Assembly (NCBI GenBank): GCA_947627585.1
Contig: CANQWP010000002.1
Span: 1-28,011, forward strand
Direction: 5' to 3'
Source of the DNA: an uncultured Clostridia bacterium
Lineage (GTDB): Bacteria; Bacillota; Clostridia; Christensenellales; UBA1242
Length of the DNA stretch: 28,011 nucleotides
Shown: one piece after another, positions 22,145 through 28,011 of the stretch
Numbering within the stretch: the first letter of the stretch is position 1
Layout: the number at the start of each line of letters is the position of its first letter
Translations under genes and position numbers: made by a program
Notes under the pieces: model-generated
What the model saw: only the letters and a program-made list of their open reading frames with translations
What the model was told of the DNA's origin: nothing
Databases searched by the model: none

Positions 22145-23719
22145 ATGCAAAAAATTAAAGAAGTTGCAAAAAAGTGGGGGATCAAAAGAATTTCGCCAAT
22201 TGGAAATTATGTTGCAAAGATCCAGCCGACACCACGTGACACCTCAGCAAAGAAAGCAAAACTTGTGCTCGTGACGGCAATGACATCAAACAAAAGCGGA
22301 GTCGGAAAAACAACGGTCTCGATCGGGCTGGCCGATGCTATGAACAGTTTGGGAGAGAAAACGATGCTTGCGCTGCGCGAGCCGTCCATGGGCCCAGTGT
22401 TTGGAATCAAGGGCGGGGCAACAGGCGGCGGAAAAAGCCAAGTTGTGCCGAGCGATGAAATCAATCTTCATTTCACCGGCGATTTTCACGCCATCGCGCA
22501 AGCAAACAATCTTCTTGTCTCCATTTTGGACAATCACATTTTTCAAGGGAACGAACTTGGCGTGGACTTGAAAAAAATTTTCGTCAAGCGTTGTTTGGAT
22601 TTGAACGACCGAAGTTTGCGCGAAATCACCTATGAAATCAATGGTGAAAAAGTCCAAAGTGGCTTTGTCATCACGGCGGCAAGCGAGGTCATGGCAATTT
22701 TGGCTCTGTCAAAAGATTTTGCCGAGCTGAAAGAAAACTTGGGCAACATTCTGGTCGCTTTGGACCGGAACGGGAAGCCGATTTTTGCACGCAACTTGCA
22801 TGCCGAGAGCGCAATGGCAATCCTTTTGAAAGAAGCGTTCAAGCCGAACCTTGTTCAAACGCTAGAGGGGACGCCGGCGCTTGTTCATCTTGGGCCTTTT
22901 GCAAACATTGCTCACGGTTGCAACAGCGTGGTCGCAACGAAATTTGCGCTTTCTCATGCCGATTTTTGTGTGACTGAGGCTGGCTTTGGAAGCGATTTGG
23001 GCGCGGAGAAGTTTCTGGACATCAAATGCCGCGTGATGGGCGAAAAGCCAAGCGCGGTTGTGCTTGTTGTGACTCTTGACGTTGTGAAAGAGCAGGGCGA
23101 AGGTGATTTTGAGCGCGGGTTTGAAAACGTGAAAGAGCACATTCGAAATTGTGAAGCATTCGGCTTGCCGACAGTTGTGGCAATCAATTTGCATGAGACT
23201 GACAACAGAAAAGAAATCGGAAAGCTTATTGGGATGTGTGACAAATTAGGCGCAGAAACTGTCCTTTGTGACCCATACAATGAGGGTGTGATGGGCTGTA
23301 AGGAACTTGCAAAAAGAGTGATTGAAAACGCAAAAGAGGAAAGCGATTTGGGCTTTGTGTATGAGCTTTCGGACAGCATTGAAGAAAAAATTTGCAAAAT
23401 TGCAAGAACGATTTATGGCGCAGGAAAAGTTGTTTTTTCTGACGTCGCCAAAGAAAAAATTACGCTTGCAAACAAACTTGGATTCGGTGAGTTTTTTGTA
23501 AATATGGCAAAAACTCAGTTTTCTTTCTCTGACGACAAAAATTTGCTCGGCGCGCCAAAAGGATATGATTTTCACGTGACCGACATTGAAATTCGAAGTG
23601 GTGCAAAAATGATTGTTGCCATTGCTGGCGGACAAATTTTGATGCCGGGGCTTGGAAAAAAATCGAATTATTTGAACATGAAAATTGATGAAAATGGAGA
23701 TTTTTCCGGAATTGTTTAA
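22145..23719 (+). CDS. fhs: formate-tetrahydrofolate ligase, divergent
   Basis: A 524-residue enzyme of the FTHFS family, which joins formate to tetrahydrofolate with ATP to give 10-formyl-THF for purine and one-carbon metabolism. Family blocks are clear: ALREPSMGPVFGIKGGATGGG, VVPSDEINLHFTGDFHAI, DNHIFQGNELGVD, GPFANIAHGCNSVVATK, TEAGFGSDLGAEKFLDIKCR, and the C-terminal ILMPGLGKKS. The start is ATG 22145, just after AGGAGG; the open frame from 22091 begins before the promoter -10. Two things are odd. The ATP loop reads SNKSGVGKTT (residues 48-57) instead of the usual PTPAGEGKTT. The protein is also about 30 residues shorter than typical, mainly because the segment after VVLVVTLDVVK lacks the KMHGG-type insert. 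It is probably functional, but substrate handling may differ. Confidence 0.92.
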   Translation: MQKIKEVAKKWGIKRISPIGNYVAKIQPTPRDTSAKKAKLVLVTAMTSNKSGVGKTTVSIGLADAMNSLGEKTMLALREPSMGPVFGIKGGATGGGKSQVVPSDEINLHFTGDFHAIAQANNLLVSILDNHIFQGNELGVDLKKIFVKRCLDLNDRSLREITYEINGEKVQSGFVITAASEVMAILALSKDFAELKENLGNILVALDRNGKPIFARNLHAESAMAILLKEAFKPNLVQTLEGTPALVHLGPFANIAHGCNSVVATKFALSHADFCVTEAGFGSDLGAEKFLDIKCRVMGEKPSAVVLVVTLDVVKEQGEGDFERGFENVKEHIRNCEAFGLPTVVAINLHETDNRKEIGKLIGMCDKLGAETVLCDPYNEGVMGCKELAKRVIENAKEESDLGFVYELSDSIEEKICKIARTIYGAGKVVFSDVAKEKITLANKLGFGEFFVNMAKTQFSFSDDKNLLGAPKGYDFHVTDIEIRSGAKMIVAIAGGQILMPGLGKKSNYLNMKIDENGDFSGIV

Positions 23720-23778
23720 AATTCAAAAATAATTGAATTTTGTTATATAAATTTTTATTTCAAAAAAACAAAATTATC

Positions 23779-23806
23779 AAAAAACCGCAAAAAATGCGGC
23801 ATTTTT
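23779..23806. terminator. terminator between fhs and glycosyltransferase genes
   Basis: CCGC (23785-23788) pairs with GCGG (23796-23799) around A/T-rich loop bases, with six A on the left. On minus this gives a stem followed by TTTTTT; on plus, an alternative CAAAAATG-CGG-CATTTTTG stem can form. Confidence 0.75.
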
Positions 23807-23838
23807 GTTTGTTATTTAATTTTTTTATTTGTTTTGCT

Positions 23839-24873
23839 TTATTCTTTGCTAAAAAATTTTTCATTAAATTTGACAAATTGATTTTCGGGCGAAATCTTTT
23901 TCGCGCGCTCGTGAAAAGTTTTCGCCTCGTCTTTGTCAGAAAAATATAGAAGGCGGGAAAGCTCAATGCATGGGACAAGCTCTTCAAAATCTCTTTGAAC
24001 AAAGCCGCTTGTTTGTTTTTCACAACAAAGCGCGCATCGAAACCAAAAGACAGCGCGGCTCGGCATATTTTCTTTCTCAAATAAATATGCAATTTTGCAG
24101 CAAAGTTCGCTGGTCGGGGTGCAGCTTTTCAAGGCGTCAAAAAGTGTGGACAGGGCGGCATCTTTTGTTCCAATTTTTTCTTGACATTCGGCAAGAAGAA
24201 GATGCGCGCCAAGCACATCGGGCCCATATAAGTCTTTCATTTTCAAAAATTTTCGAAAAGTCGTAATGGCCTTTTCAAACTGGCCGCCATAAAAAAGTTC
24301 GCGCGCATAATAATATTGTTCTCGCGGGGAAAATTTTGCGCCCTTTTTGAGCGCGTTTTGATATAGACGCAAGTTCCTTTTAGGGTCGCCGGCACGCGTT
24401 TTGCGATGCTCGATTTCAATGTCAGTATATTCAATTTTTCCAAAGGGCGAAATCACTTCATGCACAAAACCTTGCCACTTGAAATTTCTTTCTCGCTTCA
24501 AAATGCGCTCACGAAAATAGGTCAAATTCCCAAAAACATATTTGCACATGAACACGTCAGCATTCGCGGAAGAATTTTTAAGTGTGACGATTTTTTTGAT
24601 GTTTTCGTCCGTTACAAAGTCGTCGGCGTCAAGCCACATTTGATAGTCGCACGTTGCGAGGGAAAAAGCGAAATTTCGCGCTTTTGAAAAATCGTCACAC
24701 CACTTGAAATCAAAAACTTTGTCGGTGAACTTGCGCGCGATTTCTTTTGTTTTGTCGGTCGAGCCGGTGTCGACAATCACAATTTCGTCGGCAAACTTTT
24801 TTGCGCATTCAAGCGCGCGCGAAAGGACATCTTCTTCATTTTTGACAATCATGCAAACGCTTATTGAAAACAT
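23839..24873 (-). CDS. family 2 glycosyltransferase with C-terminal TPR-like repeats
   Basis: A 344-residue protein. The N-terminal GT-A domain opens ISVCMIVKNEEDVLSRALE and contains DEIVIVDTGSTDKT and the metal-binding DAD at 82-84 (WLDADDF), then FKWQGFVHEVI, as in the SunS-like GT2 group. From about residue 185 the sequence is a run of helix pairs with TPR character (YYYARELFYGGQFEKAITTFRKFL; LGAHLLLAECQEKIGTKDAALSTLFDAL; LCCKIAYLFEKENMPSRAVFWFRCAL). It transfers a sugar to a protein, lipid or glycan acceptor in the cytoplasm; which one is unknown. ATG 24873 has no Shine-Dalgarno but lies six bases after a TATATT box, suggesting a leaderless transcript. Confidence 0.92.
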   Translation of the reverse strand: MFSISVCMIVKNEEDVLSRALECAKKFADEIVIVDTGSTDKTKEIARKFTDKVFDFKWCDDFSKARNFAFSLATCDYQMWLDADDFVTDENIKKIVTLKNSSANADVFMCKYVFGNLTYFRERILKRERNFKWQGFVHEVISPFGKIEYTDIEIEHRKTRAGDPKRNLRLYQNALKKGAKFSPREQYYYARELFYGGQFEKAITTFRKFLKMKDLYGPDVLGAHLLLAECQEKIGTKDAALSTLFDALKSCTPTSELCCKIAYLFEKENMPSRAVFWFRCALCCEKQTSGFVQRDFEELVPCIELSRLLYFSDKDEAKTFHERAKKISPENQFVKFNEKFFSKE

Positions 24874-24879
24874 GCTTTA

Positions 24880-24909
24880 AATATATTCCAAACACGTGTT
24901 TTTTGTGAA
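24880..24909 (-). promoter_or_regulatory. promoter of glycosyltransferase gene, leaderless arrangement
   Basis: On minus, TTCACA (24909-24904), 18 bases, TATATT (24885-24880), then six bases to ATG 24873. A 12-base palindrome, AAACACGTGTTT (24890-24901), fills most of the spacer and may be an operator. Confidence 0.5.
24890..24901. promoter_or_regulatory. possible operator palindrome AAACACGTGTTT
   Basis: A perfect 12-base palindrome with a CACGTG core, located between the -35 and -10 boxes of the glycosyltransferase promoter. Confidence 0.4.
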
Positions 24910-24967
24910 AACCCGGCTTTTTTGGCACTTTTTTTGAACAAATTTATTTTAACATACATGAAATCAT

Positions 24968-24996
24968 TTGATAACAAAATTTCCTTATGTTATAAT
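24968..24996 (+). promoter_or_regulatory. promoter of the amidohydrolase-like gene
   Basis: TTGATA (24968-24973), exactly 17 bases and TATAAT (24991-24996). Transcription should start near 25003, on or beside AGGTG. Confidence 0.75.
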
Positions 24997-25016
24997 CTGA
25001 AAAGGTGAAAAATGTT

Positions 25017-25670
25017 ATGCTGTCAAAATTCAGTTTTACAAATTTTGTAAAAACAAGGAAAGATTTTTTGAGACAAAATTCAACCAAAAGCTTTGTCATT
25101 CAAAGGGGTGAGGGCGTTGTCATGCTTTCTTCACCGCATGGTGTTTCTCAAGTTCGGCTTGGAAAGCGCAAATTTGAAGAGCCGGGCTCACTGTCGTTTA
25201 TGCTTGAAGTTGCAAAAAGAACGGGCGCGCCTTTCATTGCGAAAACAAAAAATTGCGATGACGATGCCAATTTTGACGAAGATTGCCCTTACAAAAAGGA
25301 ACTAAAAAACTTCATTGAGCAAAACAATATAAAATTTTTGCTGGATTTTCATGGGTTGAGCAAAAGACGCGAAGTGGACATAAATTTTGGCACGCATCTT
25401 GGGCAAAACGTCAAAAAAGATGAAAAACTATTTGATGCTTTGAACAAAGAAATTCAACGCGCAGGATTTGTGACTTCAATCGACAATCCTTTTTGGGGTG
25501 GTCCGCAAACAATTTCGGGCGCAATTTCCAAAAAAGCCAAAATTTGGGCTTTGCAAGTTGAGATAAATTACAAATGCACAAATGAAAAAGAAAATGTTTT
25601 GAAATTGCAAAGTTTGTTGGGCATCTTTGTGAAGTTCATAAAAACGGTCAACGACAATGAAAAAAATTAA
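25017..25670 (+). CDS. N-formylglutamate amidohydrolase-like protein
   Basis: A protein of about 217 residues with the motif order of the N-formylglutamate amidohydrolase superfamily: SSPHGVSQVRLGKRKFEEPGS near the N-terminus, then TKNCDDDANFDEDCPYKKEL, then FLLDFHGLSKRREVDINFGT, where the His and Asp/Glu residues would bind zinc, and later WALQVEINY. These enzymes hydrolyse amide bonds of N-formylated or acylated amino acids; the real substrate here is unknown, and the protein may be a distant member. The start is ambiguous: ATG 25017 has AGGTG nine bases upstream, while the in-frame GTG at 25005 lies about two bases after the expected transcription start. Without an obvious operon partner it is a single gene. 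Confidence 0.78.
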   Translation: MLSKFSFTNFVKTRKDFLRQNSTKSFVIQRGEGVVMLSSPHGVSQVRLGKRKFEEPGSLSFMLEVAKRTGAPFIAKTKNCDDDANFDEDCPYKKELKNFIEQNNIKFLLDFHGLSKRREVDINFGTHLGQNVKKDEKLFDALNKEIQRAGFVTSIDNPFWGGPQTISGAISKKAKIWALQVEINYKCTNEKENVLKLQSLLGIFVKFIKTVNDNEKN

Positions 25671-25691
25671 AAAATTTTAACTAATTTTGTT

Positions 25692-25720
25692 TTGAAAGTT
25701 TTTGTTATGTATGATATAAT
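25692..25720 (+). promoter_or_regulatory. promoter of the degV-type gene
   Basis: TTGAAA (25692-25697), exactly 17 bases and TATAAT (25715-25720). The expected leader is about 84 bases, the longest of the plus-strand genes here, and includes an AAAATTC/GAATTTT stem followed by T bases (see findings). Confidence 0.8.
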
Positions 25721-25810
25721 CAATTTTGATTTTGGAAATTGTTTTGTGCTGGCGCGCTTCAAAATTCCAGAAAACTTTTGCAGAATTTTTTACAACAAAA
25801 GGAGATACAC

Positions 25811-26680
25811 ATGAAAAAAATCGCAGTCGTCACCGACACAAACAGCGGAATTTCGCAGGAAGAGGCAAAAGAACTTGGTTGCCTTCTCATTCCAATGCCT
25901 TTCATCATTGACGGCGAGGAATATTTTGAGGGTGTAAGTTTGACGCAAGACCGCTTTTATGAAATTCAAGAAAGTGGCAGGCGAATCACAACTTCTCAGC
26001 CTAACATCAACAAAATTGTGGACGAATGGAAAAAGATCTTGAAAGAATATGATGAAATTGTGCACATTCCAATGTCCAGCGGTCTGTCGCAAAGTTGCGA
26101 GACGGCGCAAAGTTTTGCCAAAGAGTTTGACGGCAAAGTGCAGGTTGTGGACAACAAGCGCGTTTCAATTTCGATGAAATCTTCGGTCGTTGACGCGGTG
26201 AACATGGCTCGTGACGGCAAAACGGCAAAGGAAATCAAAGAATGGCTGGAAGAAACGGCGCTGGACAGCTCAATCTATCTTGTTGTGGACACGCTGAAAT
26301 ATCTCAAACAGGGCGGGCGCGTGACTCCGGCTGCTGCCGCCATTGGCACGCTGCTCGGCATCAAGCCGGTGCTTCAAATTCAAGGCGGAAAACTTGACAA
26401 ACTTGCAAAGGTGCGAAACATCAAGTCCGCAAAAGAGACGATGGTCGAGGCGCTTAAAAACGATTTGAACGGAAGATTTGCAAAATTCGTCAAAGATGGC
26501 GAAATGCACATCTCCGTGGCGCACACTTGCAACGAAGAGGCTGCCAAAGAATTTGCGGAAGAACTGAAAGCCGCTTTCCCGAACATTCAGTTCGATTGGG
26601 TGGACGCGCTTGCGCTTTCAATCGCCACTCACACAGGGCCAAGGGTGATTGCTTGCGGCTGCTATCGAGTTTATAAGTGA
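25811..26680 (+). CDS. DegV-family fatty-acid-binding protein
   Basis: A 289-residue cytoplasmic protein with the DegV layout: KKIAVVTDTNSGISQEEAKELG at the N-terminus, the ligand-contact region ITTSQPN, IHIPMSSGLSQSCETAQ written here as VHIPMSSGLSQSCETA, and DTLKYLKQGGRVTPAAAAIGTLLGIKPVL in the middle. The C-terminus ends THTGPRVIACGCYRVYK. DegV/FakB proteins carry a fatty acid that FakA kinase phosphorylates, so that exogenous fatty acids enter phospholipid synthesis; no fakA is visible here. AAAGGAG lies seven bases before ATG 25811. The nucleoside phosphorylase gene follows 16 bases later, so the two are probably co-transcribed. Confidence 0.95.
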   Translation: MKKIAVVTDTNSGISQEEAKELGCLLIPMPFIIDGEEYFEGVSLTQDRFYEIQESGRRITTSQPNINKIVDEWKKILKEYDEIVHIPMSSGLSQSCETAQSFAKEFDGKVQVVDNKRVSISMKSSVVDAVNMARDGKTAKEIKEWLEETALDSSIYLVVDTLKYLKQGGRVTPAAAAIGTLLGIKPVLQIQGGKLDKLAKVRNIKSAKETMVEALKNDLNGRFAKFVKDGEMHISVAHTCNEEAAKEFAEELKAAFPNIQFDWVDALALSIATHTGPRVIACGCYRVYK

Positions 26681-26696
26681 AAACGATGAGGGGAAT

Positions 26697-27464
26697 ATGA
26701 TTTTAGAAGAATTTGACAAAAGCACAACAGCCATTTTAAACCCAGAAGATTTCAGTCCAAAAATCAAGGGTTTTCCAAAGACTGCTGTCGGGTTTTTCTC
26801 AAAGGACATCATGGACGAAATTGTGCAAAGTTATGATGCGAAAATCATTTATTACACAGAAACAGATAATGCATTATATCCAGTCTATGAATTGGAATTT
26901 GAAAACACAAAAATTGCTGTGACAATGGCGCTTGTTGGAGCTTCGAGATGTGTTTTGACATTTGAAGAACTGATTTCTTGCGGAGTGGAAAATTTACTTT
27001 TGGTCGGCTCTTGTGGAAGATTGACAAACGGCCTCGACCACTTTTCGATTGTTTTGCCAACTGAGGCGATAAGAGACGAAGGAACGAGCTATCACTATCT
27101 TCCTGCAAGTGACGAAGTTCAACTTGACGAAGATGCAATCAAATGCGTAGAAAAAGTTTTGAACAATATGGACGTTTCTTATGTCAAGGGCAAAACATGG
27201 ACAACAGATGCCATGTTTCGAGAAACACGAGCAAAAACCGAAAGAAGAATTGAGCAAGGGGCGATTGTTGTGGACATGGAATGCTCGGCAATGGCTGCTC
27301 TTGCAAAATTTAGAAAGGTCAAATTTGCACAAATTTTTTATGCCGCCGACACCTTGGCAGAAGAGGTTTATGACATCAAACTTTTGAGTGTTCAAAAAGA
27401 TAAAAAATCAGCAATCATTCCAATCGCTTTGACATGTGCAAAAGAATTGAACAGAAGAAGATGA
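26697..27464 (+). CDS. nucleoside phosphorylase (PNP/uridine phosphorylase family)
   Basis: A 255-residue enzyme of the NP-I family, which cleaves nucleosides with phosphate to a base and ribose-1-phosphate. Characteristic blocks are LLLVGSCGRLTNGL (phosphate site), PTEAIRDEGTSYHYLP, and GAIVVDMECSAMAALAKF, in which the MEC(S)AM segment binds the ribose. It looks closest to the uridine phosphorylase-like branch with the EGTSYHY motif, but uridine versus purine preference cannot be decided by eye. The start is ATG 26697, preceded by GAGGGG; a frame from 26649 overlaps degV. The stop codon lies inside the stem of the terminator at 27453-27482. Confidence 0.9.
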   Translation: MILEEFDKSTTAILNPEDFSPKIKGFPKTAVGFFSKDIMDEIVQSYDAKIIYYTETDNALYPVYELEFENTKIAVTMALVGASRCVLTFEELISCGVENLLLVGSCGRLTNGLDHFSIVLPTEAIRDEGTSYHYLPASDEVQLDEDAIKCVEKVLNNMDVSYVKGKTWTTDAMFRETRAKTERRIEQGAIVVDMECSAMAALAKFRKVKFAQIFYAADTLAEEVYDIKLLSVQKDKKSAIIPIALTCAKELNRRR

Positions 27465-27482
27465 AATATTCTTCTTTTTTTG
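27453..27482 (+). terminator. terminator overlapping the phosphorylase stop codon
   Basis: AGAAGAA (27453-27459) pairs with TTCTTCT (27469-27475) around a 9-base loop containing the TGA stop, followed by a T-run. Confidence 0.65.
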
Positions 27483-27578
27483 TTGATTTTGTTTGGTGTG
27501 GGGAGGGGTGTTGGTGTAAAATGAAAAAGAGAAAAGATTGCTTCCGTTTATGCGGAGCGCAAATTTGAGGAGAGAAAA

Positions 27579-28011
27579 ATGAAAGATTGTTTGTTTTGCA
27601 AGATTGTTGCGGGGGAAGTTCCGTGCTATAAAATTTATGAGGACGATTTTGTGCTGGCATTTTTGGACATCTCCAACGACGCCTATGGCCACACATTGAT
27701 TGTGCCGAAAAAGCACTATGACTCCATGATGACCTGCGACAACGCCACGCTCGCAAAGGTCATTCAGGCCGTCAAAAAGGTTGGAAATCACTATGTCGAG
27801 GACTGCGGCTTTGAGGGGTGGAACTTGGTGAACAACACGGGCAAAGTTGCGGGTCCACACATGATGCATTTCCACATTCATCTTATTCCGCGCAAGAAAG
27901 ATGACGGGGCTTTTGAATTCCCGGTGCTTTCAGGTGGTGGACAAGATTTGGCGGAAGTTTGCGAAAAACTGAAAATTCAGCCAGAAGAGGCGGAAAAAGC
28001 AGAAGATGAAA
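27579..28011 (+). CDS. HIT-family nucleotide hydrolase, 3' end beyond the window
   Basis: ATG 27579 has GAGGAGAG seven bases upstream and opens a frame that runs past the right edge (144 codons visible). The protein starts MKDCLFCKIVAGEVPCYKIYEDDFVLAFLDISNDAYGHTLIVPKKHYDSM and holds the histidine triad as MMHFHIHLIPR, so it is a typical HIT/HinT-like protein that hydrolyses adenosine phosphoramidate or similar nucleotides. CxxC at the N-terminus and the later triad suggest the zinc-binding subgroup. The visible tail is acidic and Glu/Lys-rich, extending past the usual 115-140 residues. Its own weak promoter (TAAAAT at 27517-27522) and a small leader hairpin lie upstream. Confidence 0.92.
   Translation, partial: MKDCLFCKIVAGEVPCYKIYEDDFVLAFLDISNDAYGHTLIVPKKHYDSMMTCDNATLAKVIQAVKKVGNHYVEDCGFEGWNLVNNTGKVAGPHMMHFHIHLIPRKKDDGAFEFPVLSGGGQDLAEVCEKLKIQPEEAEKAEDE

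Overview
The window looks like a chromosome segment from a low-GC, endospore-forming member of the Bacillota, probably an uncultured Clostridia-type gut lineage. The evidence is a spoVAC-spoVAD-spoVAE cluster, a yunB-like gene, strong Shine-Dalgarno sequences on most genes, AT-rich intergenic regions with classical A-tract/T-tract terminators, and consensus-like -35/-10 promoters with 17-18 base spacers. No phage genes, transposases, CRISPR arrays or rRNA genes were seen, and no gap between genes exceeds 300 bases. The species cannot be named from the sequence.

Layout: 1-145 is the tail of a PAP2-like membrane phosphatase. Bases 265-1910 (minus) hold a two-gene unit, a DHH phosphoesterase plus an unknown protein, followed to the right by tRNA-Leu(AAG). 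Bases 2307-5803 (plus) encode a large cell-surface subtilisin-like protease with chitobiase-type, BspA-like leucine-rich and beta-repeat domains and a C-terminal membrane anchor; its reading frame is broken near 4316. Bases 5849-7204 (minus) encode a lipoprotein with a zinc ribbon and a Gly/Tyr-rich segment. Bases 7404-9468 are the spoVA genes (dipicolinic acid movement across spore membranes). A cluster of inverted dodecamers separates these from yunB (9669-10346).

Bases 10551-18290 form a co-directional, largely translation-related cluster: a HEPN-like/CBS protein, an isoleucyl-type tRNA synthetase with atypical signature motifs, an RlmI-like methyltransferase, an RluA-family pseudouridine synthase, an HD-domain protein and oligoendopeptidase F. 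Bases 18513-18737 (minus) encode a tiny protein with 13 cysteines. Then come tlyA (plus), an SDR oxidoreductase (minus), a SHOCT membrane protein behind a strong operator, tRNA-Ser(GGA) (minus), an unknown 120-residue protein, a divergent formate-tetrahydrofolate ligase, a family 2 glycosyltransferase (minus), an N-formylglutamate amidohydrolase-like protein, a DegV fatty-acid-binding protein, a nucleoside phosphorylase and the start of a HIT protein.

The observations most worth following are: (1) several genes whose -10 box sits exactly six bases before the start codon and which lack a Shine-Dalgarno, implying leaderless mRNAs; (2) a perfect 10-6-10 operator over the SHOCT-gene promoter, which also contains the start of a 19-codon leader ORF; (3) the dodecamer array between spoVAE and yunB; (4) the deletion-like frame break in the surface protease; (5) the HEPN-CBS fusion; and (6) two core enzymes (IleRS-like and FTHFS) with altered signature motifs.
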